DNA from: Pseudomonadota bacterium | GTDB lineage: Bacteria; Pseudomonadota; Alphaproteobacteria; Sphingomonadales; Sphingomonadaceae | DNA: 38,196 nt | Assembly: GCA_963205175.1 (NCBI GenBank) | Contig: CAUJIW010000130.1 | Location: 1 to 38,196, forward strand | Direction of reading: 5' to 3' | Translations under genes and position numbers: made by a program | Shown here: positions 26,543-33,330 of the stretch, piece by piece | Layout: each line of letters opens with the position of its first letter | Numbering within the stretch: the stretch's first letter is position 1 | The notes under the pieces: model-generated | Databases searched by the model: none | What the model was told of the DNA's origin: nothing | What the model saw: the letters and a program-made list of their open reading frames with translations, nothing else

Positions 26543-26590
26543 GGAGCGTTGCCCGTCCCGCGTGCGGAGTCGGCACGGGATGAACGCTCC
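26543..26590 (-). ncRNA. Second hairpin of a candidate small RNA or leader
   Basis: GGAGCGTT (26543-26550) pairs with AACGCTCC (26583-26590), and CCCGT (26552-26556) with ACGGG (26575-26579), with a small inner CCG/CGG stem: a nested 13-bp structure. On the minus strand it directly precedes the terminator hairpin, with TTTCACTT between. CGCTCC occurs both in its 3' arm and in the terminator loop, so alternative pairing with GGAGCG is possible. No likeness to 4.5S, 6S, tmRNA or RNase P RNA that I can see. Either a short independent RNA or an attenuated leader of the AraC gene. Confidence 0.4.
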
Positions 26591-26647
26591 CTGGGTCGCA
26601 GGCCGCTTGTGCCCCGGACAGACCGGCGGGTATTGGAAGAATCCGAC

Positions 26648-26671
26648 GTCACGACACGAAACTGTCGTGAC
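26648..26671. promoter_or_regulatory. 24-bp hairpin/dyad just upstream of the DUF952 gene
   Basis: GTCACGACA, CGAAAC, TGTCGTGAC: a perfect 9-bp stem with a 6-nt loop, 18 nt before the GTG start and just upstream of its AGGAG. It could be an operator or a leader hairpin that controls access to the ribosome site. Confidence 0.5.
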
Positions 26672-26689
26672 CCCTGAACAGGAGCAGGC

Positions 26690-27040
26690 GTGTTGAAGCT
26701 GGTCTACAAGCTCTTCCGACCGGAAGAATGGCAGCAATTCCAGAATGATATGGCTTTTTCCGGCTCGCCGGACGATCGTCGGGACGGGTTCATTCATTTC
26801 TCGACCGCCGAACAGCTCGCCGAGACCGCCCGCCGCCACTTCGCCCGCGACGACCTGATCATACTGGCGGAGGTGGAAGCCGACTCCCTGGGGAGCGCCC
26901 TGCGCTGGGAGCCCTCGCGCGGGGGCGCGCTGTTCCCTCACCTCTACGATCGGCTGCCGGCCGCCGCCGTGCGCCGCCACTGGCGCCTGACCCGTACGGA
27001 CGCCGGCCACGCCCTGCCCGAGGACCTCACCCATGGCTGA
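26690..27040 (+). CDS. DUF952 family protein
   Basis: 116-aa small cytoplasmic protein. The opening VYKLFRPEEWQQF, then GFIHFSTAEQLAETARRHF and LRWEPSRGGALFPHLYDRLP, are the DUF952 pattern (about 100 aa), whose biochemical role is not established; the fold is related to ADP-ribosyl- or glutathione-transferase-like small domains in some predictions, which I would not rely on. The start codon is GTG at 26690, followed directly by TTG; AGGAG lies about 5 nt upstream. The coding end overlaps pyrD by 8 nt, so the two are co-translated. DUF952-pyrD linkage is common in alphaproteobacteria. A strong dyad sits just upstream. Confidence 0.9.
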   Translation: MLKLVYKLFRPEEWQQFQNDMAFSGSPDDRRDGFIHFSTAEQLAETARRHFARDDLIILAEVEADSLGSALRWEPSRGGALFPHLYDRLPAAAVRRHWRLTRTDAGHALPEDLTHG

Positions 27041-28088
27041 TTTCTACGCCCTGATTCGCCCGCTGCTGTTCACCCTCGACGCCGAGACCGCCCACGGACT
27101 GACCATCCGGGCCCTGAAGTCCGGGTTGCTGCCACCGGCGCCCGCCGACGACCCTGCCCTGGCCGTCGAGCTGTGGGGGTTGCGCTTCCCCAATCCAGTC
27201 GGCCTGGCGCCCGGTTTCGACAAGAACGCCGAGGTGCCCGACGCCATCCTGCGGCTGGGCTTCGGCTTCGCCGAGATCGGCACCGTGACGCCGCGCCCGC
27301 AGGCCGGCAACCCGCGCCCGCGCCTGTTCCGGCTGGTCGAGGATCGCGCGGTGATCAACCGCATGGGCTTCAACAACGAGGGGCTGGAGGCCGCACGGGT
27401 GCGGTTGACCCGCCGGCGCGACCGACCGGGGATCGTCGGCGGCAATGTCGGCGCCAACAAGGACAGCGACGACCGCATCGCCGACTATGCGGCGGGTATT
27501 CGCGGCATGCTGGGGCTGGCCGGCTACATCACCATCAACGTCTCCTCTCCCAACACGCCGGGCCTGCGCGCCTTGCAGTCCCGCGATGCGCTGGCCGAAC
27601 TAGTCGGCCGCTGTGTGGAGGCGCGCGGCGCCGACCGCACGCCGCTGCTGCTGAAAGTGGCGCCGGACCTGACGGAGCAGGACGTGGAGGACATCGCGGC
27701 CGTGGTGCTGGCCAGCCGCATCGACGGTCTGATCGTCTCCAACACCACCATCGACCGGCCGGCGACACTGCGCAGCCCGCTGGCGGGCGAGACGGGCGGC
27801 CTGTCCGGCGCGCCGCTGTTCGTGCCCGCCACCGCGATGTTGCGCCGCTTCCGGCTGGCCCTCGGGCCGGCGGTGCCGCTGATCGGCGTCGGCGGCATCG
27901 GGTCGGGGGCCGAGGCCTACGCCAAGATTCGTGCCGGCGCCTCGCTGGTGCAGCTCTATTCCGCGCTGGTCTACGGCGGTCCGGGACTGGTGCGGCGGAT
28001 CAAGGCCGAGTTGCTCGACCTGTTGCACCGGGACGGCTTCGCGTCCGTCCGCGACGCGGTGGGCATCGACACGCCGCTGACGCGCTGA
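27033..28088 (+). CDS. pyrD: Dihydroorotate dehydrogenase (quinone), class 2
   Basis: 351-aa FMN enzyme of pyrimidine synthesis, oxidising dihydroorotate to orotate with quinone; membrane-associated by its N-terminal helix region (residues 1-35), which marks class 2. Motifs: GLAPGFDKNAEVPDA, INRMGFNNEGL, NVSSPNTPGLR with the class 2 catalytic Ser, SNTTIDRP, and the phosphate-binding GVGGIGSGAEA near the end. ATG at 27033 overlaps the DUF952 gene by 8 nt. The last codons CTG ACG CGC TGA form the left half of a perfect palindrome shared with the convergent gene. Confidence 0.97.
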   Translation: MADFYALIRPLLFTLDAETAHGLTIRALKSGLLPPAPADDPALAVELWGLRFPNPVGLAPGFDKNAEVPDAILRLGFGFAEIGTVTPRPQAGNPRPRLFRLVEDRAVINRMGFNNEGLEAARVRLTRRRDRPGIVGGNVGANKDSDDRIADYAAGIRGMLGLAGYITINVSSPNTPGLRALQSRDALAELVGRCVEARGADRTPLLLKVAPDLTEQDVEDIAAVVLASRIDGLIVSNTTIDRPATLRSPLAGETGGLSGAPLFVPATAMLRRFRLALGPAVPLIGVGGIGSGAEAYAKIRAGASLVQLYSALVYGGPGLVRRIKAELLDLLHRDGFASVRDAVGIDTPLTR

Positions 28089-28103
28089 CGTCAGCGCGTC
28101 AGC
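28076..28103. terminator. Perfect 28-bp palindrome containing both stop codons of convergent genes
   Basis: GCTGACGCGCTGAC and its exact reverse complement abut at 28089/28090. As RNA, it folds into a 12-bp stem with a 4-nt loop on either strand. The pyrD stop is 28086-28088 and the opposite stop 28093-28091; only 2 bp separate them, and both proteins end Leu-Thr-Arg. Likely a bidirectional terminator or RNA end stabiliser. There is no T run on either side. Confidence 0.85.
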
Positions 28104-28984
28104 AACCCCCTCACGCCCCCGGCCAGCAAGGGGGCCACGTCGATGGCGCCGGCGGGATGCGGCACGCTGTTGGTGGTGATGATGCGTCCCGCGCCGGCCT
28201 GGCGCAGCAAGGCCTCGGCGTTGCCGGCGAAGATGCCATGCACCGCCGCCACCACCGGCGGGCGGCAGCGGGCGGCGACCAGCTGCGCCACCACGCGGGC
28301 AACCGTGTGGCCGCTGGAAATCACGTCATCGACGATCACCGGCGTGCGGTCGCCGATGGCATCACGATCGACCGCCGACACCTCGACGTCGCGGTCGCCG
28401 TGGCGGACCTTGCTCAGCACCTGCCAGGGCGCGCCGATCGTCTCGGCGATCGCCGAGACCCACTGCGCGCTCTCGCTGTCCGGGCCGATCAGCACCGGCG
28501 CCTCGACTTCGGCGGCGATCCATGCCCCCAGCAGTGGCGCCGCCGCCAGTGTCGCCGTCGGAATGCTGTAGATCGAGGCCAGCGTCGGATGGCGATGCAG
28601 GTGCGGGTCGATGGTCACCAGCCAGTCCAGCCGCGCCGACAGCAGCCGCGCGAAGGTGACCGAGGTGATGGCCTCGCCGGCCTTGAAGCGCACGTCCTGG
28701 CGCATGTAGGGCAGATAGGGCAGCACCACGCCCACCGAGCGGGCCCCGAGTTCGCGGGCCGCGTCGGCAGCGAACAGCACCGCCAGCAGGCGGTCGTCGG
28801 GCGGACACAGATCCGCCAGCAACACCACGTCGCGACCGTCGACCGCGTTCAACAGACGAACATAGCGCTCGCCATCGGGGAAGCGACGCTGCTCGATGGC
28901 GCCCATTTCGGCGGGCAGCGCGGCGGCAAGGCCGGCCGCCAGTGCCGGCGTGTGGCCAAGCGGCAGGAGAAGCGGCGACATCAT
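28091..28984 (-). CDS. Ribose-phosphate pyrophosphokinase-like protein
   Basis: 297-aa phosphoribosyltransferase-fold protein of the PRPP synthetase family. Seen: FPDGE (35-39), YMRQDVRFKAGE (93-104; canonical YARQDRK), the metal/ATP region IDPHLHRHPTL (125-135; canonical DLHSxQIQGFF), and the ribose-5-phosphate loop VIVDDVISSGHT (216-227; canonical DDMIDTGGT). It is nearer to archaeal and class III enzymes than to housekeeping Prs, so another prs gene is probably present elsewhere. It would make or use PRPP. The start at 28984 overlaps the phosphorylase stop by 4 nt (ATGA); the 98 open codons upstream lie inside that gene in another frame. Whether ATP plus ribose 5-phosphate, or ribose 1,5-bisphosphate, is the true substrate is open. 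Confidence 0.82.
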   Translation of the reverse strand: MMSPLLLPLGHTPALAAGLAAALPAEMGAIEQRRFPDGERYVRLLNAVDGRDVVLLADLCPPDDRLLAVLFAADAARELGARSVGVVLPYLPYMRQDVRFKAGEAITSVTFARLLSARLDWLVTIDPHLHRHPTLASIYSIPTATLAAAPLLGAWIAAEVEAPVLIGPDSESAQWVSAIAETIGAPWQVLSKVRHGDRDVEVSAVDRDAIGDRTPVIVDDVISSGHTVARVVAQLVAARCRPPVVAAVHGIFAGNAEALLRQAGAGRIITTNSVPHPAGAIDVAPLLAGGVRGLLTR

Positions 28985-30507
28985 GCCGGATCCAGATCGA
29001 AGATGTCGGGATTTCTGGCGGCATACTCCAGGGCATAATGAAGTTCGCCCACCGTGTCGGCGTGGACCCAGCACAGCGGCTGCCCCAGTTCGACGCTGTC
29101 CCCCACGACCACGTCCAGTCGCAGGCCCGCCACCAGGTCGTCGGGAGCGCCGGCAAGCTTGGCCAGCCTTGACAGGCGGCGGTTGTCGATCGCCCGCAGG
29201 GTGCCCGCCCGCTCGGCGGTGATCGGCGCTCGCTGGCTGGCTTCCGCGGGCTCGCGCAGACCGCCTTGCGCTTCGCATATCGCCTGGAACTTGCTCCAGG
29301 CCTCGCCGCTGGCCAGCGCGTCCTCGGCGAGCAGCCGCCCGGCGGTCGGGGTGATGCCGCGCGCGGCGGCGACGACCGCACCGGCCACATCAATGGCGCG
29401 CGCGCGCAAGTCCTGCGGCGCCTCACGGTGGTTGCGCAGCACCGCCAGCACATCGCGGGCCTCCAGCGCCGGACCGATGCCCCGCCCCACCGGCCAGCGG
29501 CCATCGGAGAACAGCGGGATGACCTGCAGGTCGAAGTGGCTGGCGACGGCGACCAGATCATCGGCCAGCGACCGGGCGCCTTCCGACGACCGCACCTTGG
29601 CGGTCGGCCCCACCGGCACGTCGATCACCACATGGGTGGAACCGGCGGCGATCTTCTTCGACAGCACCGAGGCGACCATTTGACCCTCGCCATCGAGGTC
29701 GAGCGACCGCTCGATGCGGATCATGATGTCGTCGGCCGGACTGAGGTGCACCGCGCCGCCCCACACCAGACAGCCGCCCTCGCGCTCGACCACCCGCCGC
29801 ATCACATCGAGTTCAAGATCGACGGTGGTCAGCGTCTCCATCACATCGGCGGTCCCCGCCGGCGAGGTGATGGCGCGCGACGACGTCTTGGGAATCAGGA
29901 TGCCCAGCGCCGCGACGATGGCGACGACGATCGGCGTCGTCCGGTTGCCGGGCAGGCCGCCGATGCAGTGCTTGTCGGCGACAACCGGCGCCGACCAGCG
30001 CAGACGTTCGCCGGTATCGACCATCGCCGCCGTCAGCGCCCGCATTTCGTCCCGGTTGAGCGGCCGCGCCGCGCAGGCGGTGAGGAAGGCGGCGAGATCA
30101 ACCGGCGAATAGCGCCCGGCGACGATGTCGGCGACAACACGCAGCGATGACGATTCGTCGAGGGGACGACCGAAAATCTTGCCGCGTACGTCGCCCAGCG
30201 ACGTCAGCTGCGGCGCGTGTCGCACTTCCACCCAGTCGCCCTCGCGCACCCGCAGATCGTTCCAGGCCGCTTCCGTCAGGCCGACCTCATGCTTGGCCAG
30301 CATGTCTCCCGTCGCCAGGACCAGGGTGGCCAGCGCACGGTTGCCATTGCTGGCGATTTCGACGCGCGCCAGCGAGTCGAAGCCCTCCGCGCGACAGACA
30401 TGGCAGTCCTTGTGCATCAGCACGACGCGCTCGGCGTGGGTATCGATCCCCAGCCGGCGTGCGCGATGCTGTAACGGACCGTGAGTGGATTCGGTGGTGC
30501 TGCCCAC
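28981..30507 (-). CDS. Thymidine phosphorylase type 2 / AMP phosphorylase-like protein
   Basis: 508 aa, longer than thymidine phosphorylase (about 440) and the size of archaeal AMP phosphorylase (about 503). An N-terminal extra domain (about 1-85; GIDTHAERVVLMHKDCHVCR region) is typical of the AMPpase group. The phosphate site reads DKHCIGGLPGNRTT (Lys179) as in archaeal NMP phosphorylases, not KHSTGGVGD as in thymidine phosphorylase, and SSRAITSPAGTADVMETL is also AMPpase-like. It may therefore split NMPs with phosphate to base plus ribose 1,5-bisphosphate; the family name says thymidine phosphorylase. Start: GTG at 30507 with GGGGAG upstream is preferred to TTG at 30546, which lacks a ribosome site. 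Coupled to the PRPP synthetase-like gene. Confidence 0.82.
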   Translation of the reverse strand: MGSTTESTHGPLQHRARRLGIDTHAERVVLMHKDCHVCRAEGFDSLARVEIASNGNRALATLVLATGDMLAKHEVGLTEAAWNDLRVREGDWVEVRHAPQLTSLGDVRGKIFGRPLDESSSLRVVADIVAGRYSPVDLAAFLTACAARPLNRDEMRALTAAMVDTGERLRWSAPVVADKHCIGGLPGNRTTPIVVAIVAALGILIPKTSSRAITSPAGTADVMETLTTVDLELDVMRRVVEREGGCLVWGGAVHLSPADDIMIRIERSLDLDGEGQMVASVLSKKIAAGSTHVVIDVPVGPTAKVRSSEGARSLADDLVAVASHFDLQVIPLFSDGRWPVGRGIGPALEARDVLAVLRNHREAPQDLRARAIDVAGAVVAAARGITPTAGRLLAEDALASGEAWSKFQAICEAQGGLREPAEASQRAPITAERAGTLRAIDNRRLSRLAKLAGAPDDLVAGLRLDVVVGDSVELGQPLCWVHADTVGELHYALEYAARNPDIFDLDPA

Positions 30508-30671
30508 GATGATTGCTGCTCCCCGCTGGATCCTGTGCCGCGCCAACCGGCGGCTGGCCGGCTTCTATGGCGCCATCGACGCCCGCTGCCAACCCGTTGC
30601 CGACCCGGCGTGCGGCACGGCGTGCGTCCTTTAAGTCTCGTTAATACAGCGTCCCTAGTCTTTCTGGAGGT

Positions 30672-30684
30672 CGCGGTCACCGCG
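30672..30684. promoter_or_regulatory. Short dyad in the phosphorylase / GGDEF-EAL divergent gap
   Basis: CGCGGT-C-ACCGCG is a perfect 13-nt dyad about 30 nt before the GGDEF-EAL start codon, in the 206-bp gap between divergent genes. It may be an operator or a leader hairpin. Confidence 0.3.
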
Positions 30685-30705
30685 ATTCGAGGGGAACAAC
30701 GGACG

Positions 30706-30717
30706 ATGCCTCTATGA
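30706..30717 (+). CDS. Three-codon leader ORF overlapping the GGDEF-EAL start
   Basis: ATG CCT CTA TGA: its stop overlaps the main ATG (30714). The purine tract GAGGGG (30689-30694) is 11 nt before this ATG but 19 nt before the main one, so ribosomes probably start here and re-initiate. Such a minimal ORF can set or couple expression. It may also be chance. Confidence 0.3.
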   Translation: MPL

Positions 30718-32702
30718 ACCAGCCCAGCGCCCTGCAGGCAGCCCAGACCGCCAAGCGTATCGTGCTGGCGTCGCTGCTGGGCGCGTGCGCGGTCATCGCG
30801 ACGCTGCTGGGCGAGCGTGTGGCGTTCCAGCGTTCCTATGGCGAGGCCATGGTGCACGCCCGCGATGCCGCCGATCTCGGGCGCAAGATACTGCTGATCG
30901 ACGAACGGCTGACGCTCACCGCCAAGCTGGCGGCGGAAACCGGCGAACGGCGCTGGCAGTTGCGCTACGAGGCCAACCTGCCGATCATGCGCCAGACCAT
31001 CGATCAGGCGATCGCGCTGGCACCACCATCGATCGGCCGGCGGTTCAATGCCGCCATCACCGAGGCCAACGGTTCACTGGTCCGGCTGGAGCGGGAGGCG
31101 CTGTCGCTGGGCGCCCGCGGCGCGCGCGACGAAGCCCGCTCGATGCTGGAGGGCGATGCCTATCTCTCCGCGAAAAAACAGCTGGAACAGGCGTCACGCC
31201 AGTTCCGCGCCGCCATTGACGATCACGCCCGCGCCCAGGCCGCAACGGCGCAGCGCGAGGCCAACCTGCTGCAGACGATCGCGGTGGGCGCGGGCCTGCT
31301 GCTATTCGCCTTCCTGTGGCGCCGGCTGACCACCGATCTTGGCCGTACCGTTGTCGATTATGAACAGGCCACCGCCCAGATCGAGACCCTGGCGAACCAG
31401 GACGCACTGACCGGGCTGCTGAACCGGACGCGCCTGGCGGAGGAGCTCGAACAGATGATCGCCCGGTGCCAGCGCACCGGGGAGCAGGCCGCCCTCATCC
31501 TGCTCGACATCGACCGGCTGCGACCGATCAACGATCAGTACGGCCATGCGGTGGGCGACGGCGTGCTGAAATTCATCGGCCAGCGTATTGCCGCCACGGT
31601 CCGCAACGACGAGATCGCCGCCCGCCTCGGCGCCGACGAATTCGCCATCGCCGTCTACTGCGGTGACAACCCCGAAGCGCCGATGCGCGCGGCCCGCCGC
31701 CTGATCAACGCCATTTCAGTGCCGATGACGGTCGATGGCCATATCATCGAGGTCGGCGCCACCGCCGGTGTCGCGATGACGCCCACGGACTCGACCGATG
31801 CCAACGATCTGCTGCGCAAGGCCGACGTCGCCCTGGTCCGGGCCAAGATCGAGAGCCGGGGCAACGTCCGCTGCTTCCAGGGCCAGATGGACGCCGAGAT
31901 CCGCGAACGCGGCCTGCTGCAAAGCGAACTGCGGCAAGCCATCGTCGATGGTCAGATCGTCCCCTATTTCCAGCCGCTGGTCGACCTCGCCACCGATACG
32001 GTGGTGGGTTTCGAGGTGCTGGCCCGCTGGCTGCACCCGACGCGGGGCCTGATTCCACCCGACACCTTCATACCGGTGGCGGAGGAGAGTGGCCTGATCG
32101 GCGAGTTGACGTTCGCCGTGACACGCGCGGCGCTGGAGCACAGCCACAACTGGGATCAGGCACTCACCATCGCCATCAATGTTTCCCAGCGCCAGCTGCA
32201 CGACCCCTGGCTGGCCGAGAAAATCCTCGCGCTGCTGACGGAAACCGGCTTCCAGCCTCATCGCCTGGAAGTCGAGATCACCGAGAACGCGCTGGTCTCC
32301 GACCTCGGCACCGCGAAATACATCATCCAGTCGCTGCGCAACCAGGGCGTCAAGCTGGCGCTGGATGATTTCGGCACCGGCTACTCCAGCCTCAGCCACC
32401 TGGCGGACTTGCCGTTCGACAAGATCAAGATCGACCGCTCCTTCATCAAGACCATGAGGGAGCAGGCGCAGAGCGCCACCATCGTCCGCTCCATCGTCGG
32501 TCTGGGCCGCAGCCTCGGCCTGCCGACCCTGGCCGAGGGCGTGGAGACGATCGAGGACGCCAATACGCTGCGCGACATCGGCTGTACCATGGCGCAGGGC
32601 TATTATTACGCCCGCCCTCAGCCGGCGGCGGACGTGCCGGCGATGCTGCGGCAGCTGCACGACAATGCCCGAGGCACCAGCCGTCACAAACGCCGCGCCT
32701 GA
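30714..32702 (+). CDS. Membrane GGDEF-EAL protein, likely c-di-GMP phosphodiesterase
   Basis: 662 aa. TM1 at about 15-37, a periplasmic helical sensor region (about 40-185), TM2 at about 188-203, GGDEF domain (about 225-390) and EAL domain (about 400-650). The GGDEF motif reads GADEF (306-310), with Ala for the second Gly, and the upstream DIDRLRPINDQYGHAVGD is near normal; synthase activity is doubtful. The EAL domain keeps its active-site set: EVL at 434-436 (Glu434), Asn489, Glu521, Asp551-Asp552, Lys572, Glu608 and Gln628, so c-di-GMP hydrolysis is likely, perhaps tuned by GTP at the GGDEF site. The sensor resembles four-helix ligand domains. It is transcribed alone, divergent from the phosphorylase gene. 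Confidence 0.92.
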   Translation: MNQPSALQAAQTAKRIVLASLLGACAVIATLLGERVAFQRSYGEAMVHARDAADLGRKILLIDERLTLTAKLAAETGERRWQLRYEANLPIMRQTIDQAIALAPPSIGRRFNAAITEANGSLVRLEREALSLGARGARDEARSMLEGDAYLSAKKQLEQASRQFRAAIDDHARAQAATAQREANLLQTIAVGAGLLLFAFLWRRLTTDLGRTVVDYEQATAQIETLANQDALTGLLNRTRLAEELEQMIARCQRTGEQAALILLDIDRLRPINDQYGHAVGDGVLKFIGQRIAATVRNDEIAARLGADEFAIAVYCGDNPEAPMRAARRLINAISVPMTVDGHIIEVGATAGVAMTPTDSTDANDLLRKADVALVRAKIESRGNVRCFQGQMDAEIRERGLLQSELRQAIVDGQIVPYFQPLVDLATDTVVGFEVLARWLHPTRGLIPPDTFIPVAEESGLIGELTFAVTRAALEHSHNWDQALTIAINVSQRQLHDPWLAEKILALLTETGFQPHRLEVEITENALVSDLGTAKYIIQSLRNQGVKLALDDFGTGYSSLSHLADLPFDKIKIDRSFIKTMREQAQSATIVRSIVGLGRSLGLPTLAEGVETIEDANTLRDIGCTMAQGYYYARPQPAADVPAMLRQLHDNARGTSRHKRRA

Positions 32703-32768
32703 CAGCCGAGCCTGATCCGCCAGTGCTGCGCCGATCGGGCCGGCGCGTACCAGGATCGGCGCGCGGCT

Positions 32769-33221
32769 TCAGATCGGAATGGCCAGGCTGTTCTTCACTT
32801 CCTCCAGCACGGCATAGGTCCGGGTTTCCCGTACGCCGGGCAGCCGCACCAGCGTATCGCCGAGAAAGCGGCGGTAGGCCTCCATGTCCTTGACCCGCGC
32901 CTTGACCAGATAATCAAACCCGCCGGCCACCATGTGGCACTCCAGCACGTCCGGCATCCGGCGCACGGCGGCGGCGAAGTCGTCGAACACGTCCGCCGTG
33001 GTGCGGTCGAGCACGATCTCGACGAAGATCATCAGCGACCGCTCCAGCTTGGTCGCGTCCAGCAGCGCCGCGTAGCCGGTGATATAGCCCTGCTCCTTCA
33101 GCCGGCGCACCCGATCATGGCAGGCCGCCGGCGACAGGTGGTTGCGGCTGGCCAGTTCCTGGTTGGTGATGCGGCCGTTGAGCTGCAGATCGCGCAGCAG
33201 GCGACGATCAATGTCATCCAT
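32769..33221 (-). CDS. putR: Lrp/AsnC-family regulator (PutR type)
   Basis: 150-aa regulator: N-terminal helix-turn-helix (MDDIDRRLLRDLQLNGRITNQELA region, about 1-60, with SPAACHDRVRRLKEQGYI) and a C-terminal RAM ligand domain (about 75-145, with GGFDYLVKARVKDMEAY). In several alphaproteobacteria the Lrp-type gene divergent from putA activates it in response to proline; position here is the same, so PutR is the likely identity. Start: ATG at 33221 with GGAG 9 nt upstream matches the family; TTG at 33269 is an in-frame alternative, disfavoured. The gap to putA is AT-rich with two inverted repeats. Confidence 0.88.
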   Translation of the reverse strand: MDDIDRRLLRDLQLNGRITNQELASRNHLSPAACHDRVRRLKEQGYITGYAALLDATKLERSLMIFVEIVLDRTTADVFDDFAAAVRRMPDVLECHMVAGGFDYLVKARVKDMEAYRRFLGDTLVRLPGVRETRTYAVLEEVKNSLAIPI

Positions 33222-33236
33222 CCGAACATTCTCCAG

Positions 33237-33272
33237 AAAATCGCGATTTTGTCGACTAATATTCTTCAATAT
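33237..33272. promoter_or_regulatory. putR-putA control region with two inverted repeats
   Basis: AAAATCGCGATTTT (33237-33250) is a perfect 14-bp palindrome; ATATT-CTTC-AATAT (33259-33272) is a second dyad 22 bp further on, about two helical turns centre to centre. A putA -10 (TATAAA, 33270-33275) overlaps the second, with TTGTC upstream. AT-rich paired dyads suit an Lrp-type protein. Confidence 0.5.
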
Positions 33273-33330
33273 AAATCAACAAACAACGCACATTCGGCTG
33301 AATTGGCGCGATAAGGAATTTCATTCGGCC

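Noticed and set aside
26488-26600. Known structural RNA (4.5S, 6S, tmRNA, RNase P)
   Set aside because: No SRP tetraloop motif, no 6S-type central bubble flanked by two long arms, and too short for the others; reported as an uncharacterised candidate.
27173-29038. 621-codon plus-strand frame across pyrD and the PRPP synthetase-like gene
   Set aside because: It runs out of frame through pyrD and antisense through the next gene; no domain visible.
30481-30717. 78-codon ORF ending on the GGDEF-EAL start
   Set aside because: Its first part is antisense to the phosphorylase start and Arg/Pro-rich; only its last three codons have a plausible start.
33142-33330. 63-residue N-terminal extension of PutA
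   Set aside because: It would overlap the putR coding region on the other strand, lies across the promoter dyads, and has no likeness to the PutA DNA-binding domain.
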